Below are positions 1 to 8,961 of a stretch of DNA of 43,902 nt, piece after piece. A program made the position numbers and the translations under genes. Origin of the DNA: Lachnospiraceae bacterium JC7 (GTDB lineage Bacteria > Bacillota > Clostridia > Lachnospirales > Lachnospiraceae); contig ALYD01000027.1 of the NCBI GenBank assembly GCA_000513555.1, positions 1 to 43,902 on the forward strand, read 5' to 3'. The notes under the pieces were generated by a model that did no database searches, had not been told where the DNA came from, and was given only the letters and a program-made list of their open reading frames with translations. Every line of letters begins with the position of its first letter. The first letter of the stretch is position 1.

Positions 1-1
1 A

Positions 2-805
2 CTCAGCATCCTTTCAAACTACTATATCTCCATAATGATCTGTATCTTTATGGTCATATACTTTATCTGCCTCAATGTCTCCTACGGGACAATGCCGTAT
101 TTTGCGGATGCACACCACTCCGGCACAGAGGATGAGGAAACAGAGGATACCGGCGCGTACGGTTTTGAGTGCATCATGGTAAGAGGACTCAGATTCGGAG
201 TCTATTCACTGATCGCAGGAGGACTTGCGGCAGTGACACTGCTTCCGGAGATCTTCGCATTGCAGCTCACGGCTTCAAGTGATATCAATTTCCCTCATGT
301 GGCACAGCAGTATTTCACCATCATTGATATGTTCGCCCGTCAGATGCCTATAGTCGAGACTGAGCAGGGGCTGGATCATTGGCCCAATATCTATGCTGGA
401 GCCATGGTATTTCTTCTGCTCCCGCTGTACTTCATGAATAAGAGGATAAGGATGAGGGAGAAGGCAGTGAATGGTGTTCTTCTGATCTTCTTTTTCCTCA
501 GCTTCAGTATAAATATGCTTAACTTTATATGGCATGGTTTCCATTATCCGAATTCGCTTCCATGCCGTCAGAGCTTCATTTACACCTTCATCGAGCTCAG
601 TATGTGCTATGAGGCTTATATAAAGCGCCACGAAGCATCGGTGAAACAGATAGGAGTTTCTGTGGCAGCTGCCATGGGCTTCATCATTCTCGCTCAAAAG
701 GTCGTAACGGATGATGCCATAAAATGGTACACCTTCTATGTCACCATGCTGTTTGTGCTCATATACTTTTTCTTCATGTATGCAGACAAGCTAGAAAAAG
801 CTTAA
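2..805 (+). CDS. YfhO-family membrane protein, internal segment, truncated by the window edge and a frameshift
   Basis: The reading frame is open from the first bases, so the gene starts left of the window. The segment is highly hydrophobic with several predicted membrane helices, consistent with the multi-spanning body of YfhO-family proteins, which are large polytopic membrane proteins linked to glycosylation of cell-envelope polymers. The frame ends at a TAA at 803-805, straight after a run of five A residues. The family's C-terminal part continues at once in another frame, so this is very probably the front part of one gene together with the next entry. The break is either a real mutation or an assembly error. 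Family assignment rests mainly on the hydrophobic pattern plus the recognisable C-terminal part. Confidence 0.7.
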   Translation, partial: LSILSNYYISIMICIFMVIYFICLNVSYGTMPYFADAHHSGTEDEETEDTGAYGFECIMVRGLRFGVYSLIAGGLAAVTLLPEIFALQLTASSDINFPHVAQQYFTIIDMFARQMPIVETEQGLDHWPNIYAGAMVFLLLPLYFMNKRIRMREKAVNGVLLIFFFLSFSINMLNFIWHGFHYPNSLPCRQSFIYTFIELSMCYEAYIKRHEASVKQIGVSVAAAMGFIILAQKVVTDDAIKWYTFYVTMLFVLIYFFFMYADKLEKA

Positions 806-836
806 TCGGGAGTTTGGTGCCATCTGTCTCATTTTC

Positions 837-2093
837 GTGCTCTTCATGGAGCTTACCATAAACATGGCGGTCACTTCAGTGACCATCACATCGAGAGTCT
901 CATACACTGCGGACAATGCTGACGTTCGAAGACTTGTAAGTGAGATCCGTGAGAAGGATGAGGGATTCTACAGATTTGAGAAGATGACCAGAAAGACAAA
1001 GGATGACGGGGCATGGATGAATTTCCCGAGTGTTTCCCTGTTCTCCTCCACAGCATATTCAGCCTGCTCTGACTTCTTCAAGCTCATGGGTATGGAGGCT
1101 TCAACCAATGCTTATTCCATTACAGGTTCCACACCCCTTATGAATATGCTCTTCGGAGTAAAGTACGGAATTTATTCACAGGAGCCTGCAGCACCTACGG
1201 AGACGGCTCTGAACTATGTTTCGGAGTCAGGGGATACTTCTGTTTACAGAAACAGTTACAGCCTGTCTCTCGGATATATGCTGTCGGACAAGGAGCTTAA
1301 GAACTGGAATACAGATGCCGGTACTCCGGCTCTGTCACAGAACAGTCTCTGTGATGCTCTGGGAACAGACCCTGTTCTTAAGAACATGCTGGGTACATTC
1401 GAAGGAAAGAAGTATGTATTCAGTGCGGGAATAGCAGGAGAGTACTATGCCTATGTCAACAACTCGTCCATAAAGGAAGTCACTGTGGACTACGGTTATC
1501 GAAACAAGAAGACCAACAACGTTGACAGAGGATTCTTTATCGAACTAGGCTACCTTGAAGCGGGAGAGAAGGTCACTCTTGTAAATGAGACCAATGAGCA
1601 GGCCATGGATGCGGATGTTTATTACTTTGATTATGCCGCACTGGAACAGGCCTATGGAAAGCTCGATGATGAGTCATGGAATATTGCAACATGGAAGGAT
1701 ACATATCTCTCAGGTGATATTACAACAAAGGACGGAGGAGTCATGATGACTTCTATTCCCTATGATGAGGGATGGTCTGTATATGTTGACGGGGAAAAGA
1801 GTTCACTTGAAAAGGTAAAGGATACCTTCATCGGCGTTAAGCTGGATGCGGGGACCCATACCATAGAAATGAAGTATTTCCCAAGAGGCCTTAAGGCAGG
1901 GCTCTTCATAAGTCTGCTGAGTCTTATGGCACTTATCATCATAAATCTTCTTACGAAGCGTTATGGCTACATTGAAAAGATTCTTCCTGAACGATACGAG
2001 GATGAAGAAATATATGATGGCGAAATAGAGGATGAAGCTGATGAGGGAGAGCCTGATCAAAATGTGCCTCACGATGAGATAGAGAATCTCTGA
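837..2093 (+). CDS. YfhO-family membrane protein, C-terminal segment
   Basis: This frame is open from 795 and reads directly on from the preceding segment. Removing one A from the A run at 795-799 joins the two parts into a continuous protein. Typical YfhO features are visible: a short membrane helix and the ELTINMAVTSV-like stretch at the start, a long extracellular region, the SIPYDEGWSVYVDG motif with a following beta-rich segment, then a final membrane helix and an acidic cytoplasmic tail. No good ribosome binding site precedes the possible starts at 837 (GTG) or 846 (ATG), which argues against an independent gene. The terminator at 2120 closes the unit. Confidence 0.72.
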   Translation: MLFMELTINMAVTSVTITSRVSYTADNADVRRLVSEIREKDEGFYRFEKMTRKTKDDGAWMNFPSVSLFSSTAYSACSDFFKLMGMEASTNAYSITGSTPLMNMLFGVKYGIYSQEPAAPTETALNYVSESGDTSVYRNSYSLSLGYMLSDKELKNWNTDAGTPALSQNSLCDALGTDPVLKNMLGTFEGKKYVFSAGIAGEYYAYVNNSSIKEVTVDYGYRNKKTNNVDRGFFIELGYLEAGEKVTLVNETNEQAMDADVYYFDYAALEQAYGKLDDESWNIATWKDTYLSGDITTKDGGVMMTSIPYDEGWSVYVDGEKSSLEKVKDTFIGVKLDAGTHTIEMKYFPRGLKAGLFISLLSLMALIIINLLTKRYGYIEKILPERYEDEEIYDGEIEDEADEGEPDQNVPHDEIENL

Positions 2094-2119
2094 TATTCAT
2101 TTTAATTATTTAACATTGG

Positions 2120-2159
2120 ACCCGGTCTGTAGTATGGTTATCTATAGACTGGGTTTTTA
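2120..2159 (+). terminator. Rho-independent terminator after the YfhO gene
   Basis: A 13-bp stem (2120-2132 with 2142-2154, two G-U pairs) is followed directly by a run of T. It ends only about 25 bases before the argH start codon. Confidence 0.8.
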
Positions 2160-2183
2160 TATTTAAATTTCGGAGGGAATCAC

Positions 2184-3515
2184 ATGAAGCTTTGGGGCGG
2201 AAGATTTACAGAAGCAGAGGATGCACTGACAGAGGCATTTAATGAATCACTTAGCTTTGATAAACGTATGTACAGGCAGGACATCACAGGCTCTGTCGCA
2301 CACGCAAGGATGCTCGGCAATCAGGGGATCATTTCAAAGGAGGATTCTGATGAGATCGTAAAGGGGCTTCAGGGCATACTTCAGGATATTGAGGACGGAA
2401 AGCTTCAGATAGGCGGAGACGCGGAGGATATCCACAGCTTTATCGAAGCGGAGCTTACTCAGCGTATAGGTGAAGCAGGCAAGCGTCTTCACACAGGAAG
2501 AAGCAGAAACGATCAGGTCGCTCTGGATATGAAGATGTACACCAGAGACAACATCGACAACATGATGAAGGAGCTAAAAAAGCTCATCGATACCTTCGAG
2601 AAGATCATAAATGAGAATAAGGATACATTCATGCCCGGATTCACACATCTTCAGAAGGCTCAGCCTACGACACTTGCTCATCATATGGGTGCCTACAGAG
2701 AGATGTTTCTGAGAGATCTCAGTCGTCTCGGGGACACCAGAGACAGACTTAATGAATGTCCTTTAGGTGCAGGAGCATTTGCAGGAACAACATATCCTCT
2801 GGACAGAGACTTCACCGCAAAGGAGCTTGGATTCAGAAAGCCTACAGACAACTCCATGGATTCGGTTTCCGACAGAGATTATCTTCTTGAATATATATTT
2901 GATCTTTCCACCATACAGATGCATCTCAGCCGTCTCAGTGAAGAGATCATAATCTGGAACTCCAACGAGTATCAGTTCGTAAGGATCTCAGATGCGTATT
3001 CAACAGGATCCAGCATCATGCCACAGAAGAAGAACCCGGATATAGCAGAGCTTATCCGCGGCAAGACAGGACGTGTATACGGTGCTCTCCAGAGTCTCAT
3101 GGTGACCATGAAGGGACTTCCTCTCGCATATAACAAGGATATGCAGGAAGATAAGGAGATGGCCTTTGATGCCATGGATACAGTTACAAATTCCGTTATT
3201 CTCATGAACGGTATGCTCAGTACCATGACATGGAACAAGCCCCGTATGGAGGATTCCGCAAAGCGTGGTTTTACCAATGCTACAGACGTTGCAGATTATC
3301 TCGTACGTAAGGGAGTTCCTTTCCGTACAGCACACGGAATAGTCGGTGAGCTTGTACTTCTCTGCGAAAAGAAGAAGTGTGCACTTGATGACCTTAGTCT
3401 CCGGGAATATCGTGAGATATGCGATAAGATAGACGAGGACATCTATGAGGCGATCTCACTGGAGGTTTGTGTCAGAAACCGTAAGACAAAGGGGGCTCCG
3501 GGAGAGATGCTCTGA
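2184..3515 (+). CDS. argH: Argininosuccinate lyase
   Basis: Catalyses the last step of arginine synthesis, splitting argininosuccinate to arginine and fumarate; cytoplasmic homotetramer. The N-terminus begins with the MKLWGGRF stretch typical of ArgH. The fumarase/aspartase superfamily signature GSSIMPQKKNPD lies at residues 275-286, and THLQKAQPTT holds the conserved histidine region. The protein is 443 residues, slightly shorter than the usual 455-465, with the C-terminus ending soon after the family core. The ATG at 2184 is preceded by CGGAGGG at 2171-2177. It lies next to argG but in a separate unit, because strong terminators stand on both sides. Confidence 0.97.
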   Translation: MKLWGGRFTEAEDALTEAFNESLSFDKRMYRQDITGSVAHARMLGNQGIISKEDSDEIVKGLQGILQDIEDGKLQIGGDAEDIHSFIEAELTQRIGEAGKRLHTGRSRNDQVALDMKMYTRDNIDNMMKELKKLIDTFEKIINENKDTFMPGFTHLQKAQPTTLAHHMGAYREMFLRDLSRLGDTRDRLNECPLGAGAFAGTTYPLDRDFTAKELGFRKPTDNSMDSVSDRDYLLEYIFDLSTIQMHLSRLSEEIIIWNSNEYQFVRISDAYSTGSSIMPQKKNPDIAELIRGKTGRVYGALQSLMVTMKGLPLAYNKDMQEDKEMAFDAMDTVTNSVILMNGMLSTMTWNKPRMEDSAKRGFTNATDVADYLVRKGVPFRTAHGIVGELVLLCEKKKCALDDLSLREYREICDKIDEDIYEAISLEVCVRNRKTKGAPGEML

Positions 3516-3566
3516 TGTGATGCCGTAAGATGAAGATTATTAAGTCTTTCGGTGAGTGATGAAAGT

Positions 3567-3597
3567 GCGGGACAGCTTTGGCTGTCCCGCTTTTTTT
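3567..3597 (+). terminator. Strong rho-independent terminator after argH
   Basis: A perfect 10-bp G/C-rich stem (3567-3576 with 3581-3590), a 4-nt loop, and seven T residues at 3591-3597. Confidence 0.95.
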
Positions 3598-3732
3598 GTG
3601 ACAACATACCAGATGCGGATATCTGTTCCGGGTGAGAGGCCTGGGTTATAACTGATATCACTGGCACATATGTATAAATATACCCTGAATGTGAATTATA
3701 TGATATTTTATGCAAGCTAAAATGACTAAATA

Positions 3733-3783
3733 TGCATTTTTATACAGAAAAAGCTTGCATTTTTATTCAAATGAGCGTATTAT
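3733..3783 (+). promoter_or_regulatory. argG promoter with tandem ARG boxes (ArgR operators)
   Basis: Two ARG-box-like 14-mers lie at 3733-3746 (TGCATTTTTATACA) and 3756-3769 (TGCATTTTTATTCA). They fit the Bacillus-type box TGAAT-N4-ATKCA, read on either strand, with at most one mismatch. Their starts are 23 bp apart. A sigma-A promoter overlaps the second box: TTGCAT at 3755-3760, a 17-bp spacer and TATTAT at 3778-3783. ArgR bound to the boxes would cover the -35 element. The rest of the 3598-3919 gap, including a leader of about 130 bases, holds no gene I can support. Confidence 0.72.
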
Positions 3784-3919
3784 CCAAACATCAGATAAAA
3801 CTTTCATACAGCATCGATTTAAAGAGTTGATGTCGAGGGTACGAAGTACTTACCACACTTCAGGGTTAAACCGGTACTGTCAGAGTATGAAATGAAGAGT
3901 TTTGAAAAGGAGAGTAATT

Positions 3920-5182
3920 ATGAGCAATCTTACACCTAAGAACAACACACAGGGCGAGAAAGTCGTACTCGCATATTCAGGCGGACTTGATACAACAGCT
4001 ATCGTTCCATGGCTTAAAGAAACCTTCGGCTACGAAGTGATCTGCTGCTGTGTCGATGTAGGACAGGGAAACGAACTCGACGGACTTGCTGAGAGAGCTA
4101 AGCTTTCAGGAGCTTCAAAGCTCTACATCGAGGACATCACCGATGATTTCTGTGACAACTACGTTGTACCTTGCCTTCAGGCAGATGCAACTTATGAAAA
4201 TAAATATCTCCTTGGAACTTCCATGGCAAGACCGGCCATCGCAAAGAAACTTGTTGAGATCGCCCGTAAGGAAGGCGCAAAGGCTATCTGCCACGGTGCA
4301 ACAGGTAAGGGAAATGATCAGATCCGTTTCGAGCTTTCCATCAAGGCTCTGGCACCTGATCTCGATATCATCGCTCCATGGCGTATGACAGATATCTGGA
4401 CCTTCCAGTCACGTGAAGACGAGTTCAATTATATAAAGTCAAAGGGCATCCCTCTTACATTTTCAGCTGACAATTCCTACAGCCGTGACCGTAATATAGT
4501 TCACATCTCCCATGAGGGACTTGAGCTTGAGGATCCTTCACAGGAGCCTAATTACGATCACATGCTTGTCCTTTCAAACTCACCTGAGAAGGCACCTGAT
4601 AAGGAGACAGCAGTAGAGATCAAGTGGGAAAAGGGAATCCCTGTAGAGCTTGACGGAAAGAAAATGAGCGTAAAGGATATCATTATCGAGCTTAACAAGC
4701 TGGGAGGAGAGAACGGAATCGGTATCATCGATATCGTTGAGAACAGGGTAGTAGGTATGAAGAGCAGAGGTGTTTATGAGACTCCGGGACTTACCATCCT
4801 CATGGAGGCACATAAGCAGATCGAGGAGCTCATCCTTGACCGTCAGACCATGGAATTCAAGCAGATGGTCGACACCAAGTTCTCTCAGGTGGTTTACGAA
4901 GGAAAGTGGTTCGATCCTCTTTGTGAAGCACTTCAGGCATTCGTTAAGTCAACTCAGCAGTATGTGACAGGTGTTACCAGGATGAAGCTCTATAAGGGTA
5001 ATGTTATCAAGGCAGGAACCACATCACCATATTCACTTTACAACGAGTCTCTTGCTTCCTTCACAACCGGTGATCTTTACGATCATCATGACGCATCCGG
5101 TTTCATCACACTTTTCGGACTTCCTGAGAAGGTACGTGCCATGAAGATGCTTGAAGTAAAGAATCTTGAGAACAGCAAGTGA
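3920..5182 (+). CDS. argG: Argininosuccinate synthase
   Basis: Joins citrulline and aspartate with ATP to give argininosuccinate, the step before ArgH. The ATP-pyrophosphatase loop SGGLDTT is at residues 20-26, followed by family stretches such as the CHGATGKGNDQIRFE region (ATP and citrulline contacts). Length is 420 residues, close to the usual 400-415. The ATG at 3920 is chosen because AAGGAG at 3907-3912 sits 7 bases upstream; an in-frame TTG at 3902 would place that site inside the gene. The promoter upstream carries paired ARG boxes, so repression by ArgR with arginine is expected. Confidence 0.97.
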   Translation: MSNLTPKNNTQGEKVVLAYSGGLDTTAIVPWLKETFGYEVICCCVDVGQGNELDGLAERAKLSGASKLYIEDITDDFCDNYVVPCLQADATYENKYLLGTSMARPAIAKKLVEIARKEGAKAICHGATGKGNDQIRFELSIKALAPDLDIIAPWRMTDIWTFQSREDEFNYIKSKGIPLTFSADNSYSRDRNIVHISHEGLELEDPSQEPNYDHMLVLSNSPEKAPDKETAVEIKWEKGIPVELDGKKMSVKDIIIELNKLGGENGIGIIDIVENRVVGMKSRGVYETPGLTILMEAHKQIEELILDRQTMEFKQMVDTKFSQVVYEGKWFDPLCEALQAFVKSTQQYVTGVTRMKLYKGNVIKAGTTSPYSLYNESLASFTTGDLYDHHDASGFITLFGLPEKVRAMKMLEVKNLENSK

Positions 5183-5260
5183 TCATTTAATCCGGTAAGA
5201 TCTTTTTCGTGATGATGCAGATCAGCTGCAGTTCATGAAGAAGCTTGCTCATATAATGAG

Positions 5261-5287
5261 GCTCTCCGGCGCGGTAAACCGGAGAGC
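5261..5287 (+). terminator. Possible terminator hairpin after argG
   Basis: A perfect 9-bp G/C-rich stem (5261-5269 with 5279-5287) lies about 80 bases after the argG stop. There is no T run after it, so termination is uncertain. Confidence 0.4.
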
Positions 5288-5307
5288 TGAATTCATATAA
5301 GCCGGAT

Positions 5308-5333
5308 GATAATGTTTCGACCGAAACATTATC
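5308..5333. repeat. Perfect 12-bp inverted repeat between argG and argJ
   Basis: The arms 5308-5319 and 5322-5333 are perfectly complementary with a 2-nt centre. No T run follows on either strand, so it is not an ordinary terminator. It may be an operator or an RNA hairpin; the partner is unknown. Confidence 0.7.
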
Positions 5334-5376
5334 ACAAAAAACAAAGATGATTAGTTATACATTTTCGAAGAACATC

Positions 5377-5413
5377 TGCATATTGATGCATACAATTTGT
5401 GAATAATAATTTA
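5377..5413 (+). promoter_or_regulatory. Tandem ARG boxes upstream of argJ
   Basis: Two ARG-box-like sites, TGCATATTGATGCA at 5377-5390 and TGAATAATAATTTA at 5400-5413, have starts exactly 23 bp apart, the same spacing as at argG. They lie 80-116 bases before the argJ start. I could not place a convincing -35/-10 pair here, although TTGTGA at 5397-5402 inside the second box could be a -35. The remainder of the 310-base gap holds the two hairpins listed separately and no gene. Confidence 0.65.
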
Positions 5414-5492
5414 TTTTAATATTCCTGTCGGAAATATGTTAAAGTGGATTATGAGATATTGATTTGCAGATCATACATATAAAAGGTGAGTT

Positions 5493-6728
5493 ATGGGAAT
5501 GATTTCAGTTAATGGCGGTGTATGTGCCGCTTCAGGATTTATGGCTGCCTCCGCAGCTGCGGGAATCAGGAAAAAAGGCCGTGAGGATATGGCACTTATT
5601 TTCTCAAAGGAGCCATGTACTGTGGCAGGAACCTTTACATCAAATGTCGTAAAAGCAGCTCCTGTTCAGTGGGATAAAAAAGTGGTTGATTCAGGAAAGC
5701 CGGTTCATGCGGTCGTTGTGAACTCGGGAATTGCCAATGCCTGCACCGGTAAGGAAGGCATGGATGCATGTCTGGCTCTGGCAAGAAGCGTCGCATATCA
5801 GTTTGGAAATGAAATATCAGAGGATTCTGTTCTGGTGGCTTCAACCGGTGTTATAGGAATGCAGCTTCCTGTTGATAAGATGCAGGATGCCATTTCTGAG
5901 ATGGTTCTGAAGCTTGACGCAGGAGAAGAGAATGCGACTCAGGCAAGTAAGGCTATCATGACCACAGATACAGTGAATAAGGAATTTGCCCTGGAGTTTG
6001 AACTTTCAGGCAAGAAGGTTCACTTAGGCGGAATGACCAAGGGATCCGGCATGATCCATCCTCGTATGTGTACCATGCTCTGCTTCCTTACCACCGATGT
6101 TGCCATCTCCAGGGAGATGCTTCAGAAAGCTCTCAGTGCGGACATCACAGACACCTACAATATGATCTCGGTGGATGGAGATACTTCAACAAACGATACC
6201 TGCGTTATCCTTTCCAACGGTACAGCAGGAAACGTGGAGATCACTGAAGAAAATGAGGATTTCAAGATATTCTGCGATGCTCTTCATCAGGTGAACAGTA
6301 CACTTGCAACACGTATGGCTGCTGACGGTGAGGGTGCATCACATCTTTTCACGGTAAAGGTTGTGGGAGCAAAGGATAAGGATGAGGCAAGAACTCTTGC
6401 AAGATCAGTCGTATCCTCCACACTTACGAAGGCTGCGATCTACGGAAAGGATGCAAACTGGGGACGTATCCTCTGCGCCATGGGATATTCCGGAGCGAAA
6501 TTCGATCCTGAGAAGGTGGACCTTTATTTTGTAAACGATATCGGAAAGATAGCTGTGTACAAGCAGGGAGTTCCTCTTGATTTCGATGAGGATTTTGCAT
6601 TGGAGATACTTGGCTATCAGGAAGTTACGGCTCTTATCGAAATGAACGAGGGATCTGAAACTGCAACGGCATGGGGATGTGACCTTACTCATGAGTATGT
6701 AGACATTAACGCAGAATACCGTACCTGA
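5493..6728 (+). CDS. argJ: Bifunctional glutamate N-acetyltransferase / amino-acid acetyltransferase (ornithine acetyltransferase)
   Basis: Transfers acetyl from N-acetylornithine to glutamate, recycling the acetyl group in arginine synthesis; some forms also use acetyl-CoA. The family signature KGSGMIHPRM leads into the self-cleavage site, where Thr194 would become the N-terminal nucleophile of the beta chain. The residue before it is Cys193, where alanine is the common residue. Length (411 residues) is normal. The ATG at 5493 has AAGGTGAG just upstream; an ATG two codons later is possible. It heads argJ-argB-argD. No argC, argE or argF is in the window. Paired ARG boxes suggest control by ArgR. 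Confidence 0.96.
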   Translation: MGMISVNGGVCAASGFMAASAAAGIRKKGREDMALIFSKEPCTVAGTFTSNVVKAAPVQWDKKVVDSGKPVHAVVVNSGIANACTGKEGMDACLALARSVAYQFGNEISEDSVLVASTGVIGMQLPVDKMQDAISEMVLKLDAGEENATQASKAIMTTDTVNKEFALEFELSGKKVHLGGMTKGSGMIHPRMCTMLCFLTTDVAISREMLQKALSADITDTYNMISVDGDTSTNDTCVILSNGTAGNVEITEENEDFKIFCDALHQVNSTLATRMAADGEGASHLFTVKVVGAKDKDEARTLARSVVSSTLTKAAIYGKDANWGRILCAMGYSGAKFDPEKVDLYFVNDIGKIAVYKQGVPLDFDEDFALEILGYQEVTALIEMNEGSETATAWGCDLTHEYVDINAEYRT

Positions 6729-6800
6729 TACCGGCTGGAGAGTTAAGCCGGGAGAGATGTTATACATCCTGTCAGATGATTTGAACCTTGGAGGTATATG

Positions 6801-7688
6801 ATGGAGATTTCACAGGAAATAATGAATAAGGCTGCAACCCTTGTGGAGGCGCTGCCATACATTCAGAAATTCCAGGATAAAGTTGTTATCGTAAAATACG
6901 GCGGATCAGCCATGACTGACGAGCATCTCAAGATGCAGGTCATGCAGGATGTATCGCTTCTTAAGCTGGTAGGTCTCAAGCCCATACTTGTTCATGGAGG
7001 CGGAAAAGAGATCTCCAGATGGATAGGCAAGGTGGGCATGGAGCCGAAATTCGTGAACGGACTTCGCGTTACCGATGAGGATACCATGGAGATCGCAGAG
7101 ATGGTGCTCAATAAGGTGAACAAGTCTCTGGTGCAGCTCATCAACAACCTGGGCGGTAAGGCGGTAGGTGTCTCCGGTAAGGACGGTAATCTTCTTAAGT
7201 GCGTGAAGAAGTTCAGTCAGGGTCAGGACATCGGATTCGTCGGTGAGGTGGTGGATGTAGACACTACCATCATAAATGACCTTCTGGATGACGGTTTCAT
7301 ACCTATCATATGCCCTGTGGGATTTGATGATCACGGACAGACCTATAACGTCAATGCTGATGACGCAGCCTGTGCCATCGCCGCCTCCATGCATGCAGAA
7401 AAGCTTGCATATCTGACTGATGTCGAGGGAGTGTATAAGGATTTTGAAGATAAGGAATCTCTTATTCATACATTAAATCTGGATGAGGCCCAGACTATGA
7501 TAGATTCCGGCGTTCTCGGCGGAGGCATGCTTCCCAAGCTTCAGAACTGTATAGATGCCATGAAGAAGGGCGTGAATCAGGTTCATATTCTGGATGGAAG
7601 AGTGCCGCACTGTTTACTGCTTGAGATCTTCACAAACAAGGGTATCGGAACCATGATAGAGAAGTCGATAGATAAGCATTTTGACTAA
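6801..7688 (+). CDS. argB: Acetylglutamate kinase
   Basis: Phosphorylates N-acetylglutamate, normally the controlled step of the acetyl-recycling arginine pathway. Amino-acid-kinase motifs are clear: VKYGGSAM with Lys32, and HGGGKE at residues 65-70. An N-terminal helix-forming extension of about 25 residues precedes the kinase core, as in the hexameric arginine-inhibited type; feedback inhibition is therefore inferred. ATG 6801 is preferred because GGAGG at 6790-6794 is 6 bases upstream; the adjacent ATG at 6798 leaves only 3. It lies 72 bases after argJ and 12 bases before argD, in one operon. Confidence 0.96.
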   Translation: MEISQEIMNKAATLVEALPYIQKFQDKVVIVKYGGSAMTDEHLKMQVMQDVSLLKLVGLKPILVHGGGKEISRWIGKVGMEPKFVNGLRVTDEDTMEIAEMVLNKVNKSLVQLINNLGGKAVGVSGKDGNLLKCVKKFSQGQDIGFVGEVVDVDTTIINDLLDDGFIPIICPVGFDDHGQTYNVNADDAACAIAASMHAEKLAYLTDVEGVYKDFEDKESLIHTLNLDEAQTMIDSGVLGGGMLPKLQNCIDAMKKGVNQVHILDGRVPHCLLLEIFTNKGIGTMIEKSIDKHFD

Positions 7689-7700
7689 AAGGAGACTTAA

Positions 7701-8948
7701 ATGAATTATATGGATGATACCATCGTAAAGGGAAATGTAGTGAATGATCGTCTTCGCAACGAAGGAGAGAAGTATTTTTACAAGACCTACAACAGATTCC
7801 CTGTGGTCTTTGACCATGCCGATGGTGTATATATTTATGATGTCGGTGATAAGAAATATCTTGATTTCGGAGCCGGAATCTCTGTCTGCGGACTCGGATA
7901 CGGAAATGCTCTTATAAACCATGCTTTGAAATCCCAGATCGATAAGGGACTTCTTCATATTTCAAATCTTTTCTATAACGAGCCTGCGATCGAGGCTGCT
8001 GAAAAGCTCACGGCTGTGTCAGAGATGGACAAGGTGTTCTTTACAAATTCGGGAACCGAGGCCATAGAGGGAGCACTGAAGATCGCCCGCAGATACAACT
8101 ACAATAAGGGAAAGAAGAACAGCGAGATCATCGCCATGCAGGGTTCTTTCCATGGAAGAAGCATGGGTGCTCTCAGTGTGACAGGAAAGGATCATTATCG
8201 TGAGCCTTTCGAGCCCCTTGTAGGCGGAGTCAGGTTTGCAACATACAACGATCTTGATTCGGTCAAGGCACTTGTCAATGAAAACACCGGAGCCATTATC
8301 CTTGAGACCTTCCAGGGTGAAGGCGGGATCTATCCTGCAACAGAAGAGTTCCTGAAGGGCATAAGAAAGATCTGTGATGACAACGATCTTATCCTTATCT
8401 TTGATGAGATCCAGTGTGGTATGGGACGTACAGGATATATGTTCGCATGGCAGGAGTTCGGAGTTAAGCCGGATGTGCTTACAGTGGCAAAGGCTCTCGG
8501 AAATGGAGTACCGATTGGAGCATTTCTCGCATCAGGAAAAGCATCTGACGCCATGAAGCCAGGAGATCACGGTTCAACCTACGGAGGAAATCCTCTTGTA
8601 TGTGCTGTGGCATCTGCTGTACTTGATGTATTTAAAGAAGCTGACATCCCTGGCCATGCAAAGGAAATGGGCGTACATCTCTGGAAGGCTCTTGATGAGG
8701 TAAAGGATAAGTATCCTTCACTTATTGTGGACCACAGAGGAAAGGGACTGATTCAGGGACTTGAGTTTGCTGCTGATGTAAAGGTATCCGATATAGTCAG
8801 CAAGGCTCTTCTTGAGCAGCAGCTCATACTGATCTCTGCCGAGCACAATACCATCCGATTCGTTCCGCCTCTCGTTATCGAGCGTGAGCATGTGGAAGCC
8901 ATGAAGGATAAGCTCATGGCAGTGCTGGATGGCATGAAAACTGAATAA
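7701..8948 (+). CDS. argD: Acetylornithine aminotransferase
   Basis: Class III PLP-dependent aminotransferase that converts N-acetylglutamate semialdehyde to N-acetylornithine. The PLP-binding lysine is Lys264 in the TVAKALGNG stretch, preceded by the FDEIQCGMGRTG motif that holds the PLP-ring aspartate. The SGTEAIEGALK region near residue 115 binds the cofactor phosphate. 415 residues. An AAAAGGAG ribosome site is about 6 bases from the ATG, 12 bases after argB. Ornithine aminotransferase or GABA-type activity cannot be ruled out from sequence, but the operon makes the arginine role the natural reading. Confidence 0.95.
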   Translation: MNYMDDTIVKGNVVNDRLRNEGEKYFYKTYNRFPVVFDHADGVYIYDVGDKKYLDFGAGISVCGLGYGNALINHALKSQIDKGLLHISNLFYNEPAIEAAEKLTAVSEMDKVFFTNSGTEAIEGALKIARRYNYNKGKKNSEIIAMQGSFHGRSMGALSVTGKDHYREPFEPLVGGVRFATYNDLDSVKALVNENTGAIILETFQGEGGIYPATEEFLKGIRKICDDNDLILIFDEIQCGMGRTGYMFAWQEFGVKPDVLTVAKALGNGVPIGAFLASGKASDAMKPGDHGSTYGGNPLVCAVASAVLDVFKEADIPGHAKEMGVHLWKALDEVKDKYPSLIVDHRGKGLIQGLEFAADVKVSDIVSKALLEQQLILISAEHNTIRFVPPLVIEREHVEAMKDKLMAVLDGMKTE

Positions 8949-8961
8949 ATATTATTTTCTA

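Noticed and set aside
2095..2115. ARG box before argH
   Set aside because: Only a single ATTCA half site is visible, and a terminator lies between it and the gene.
3692..3705. Third ARG-box-like site upstream of argG
   Set aside because: Only one half matches and the spacing to the other boxes (41 bp) does not fit the pair pattern.
3710..3895. Short plus-strand open frame of 61 codons in the argG leader
   Set aside because: It overlaps the ARG boxes and promoter, has no good ribosome site and an unremarkable composition.
6906..7469. 187-codon open frame antisense to argB
   Set aside because: Same reason: argB is unambiguous and the antisense product has no recognisable feature.
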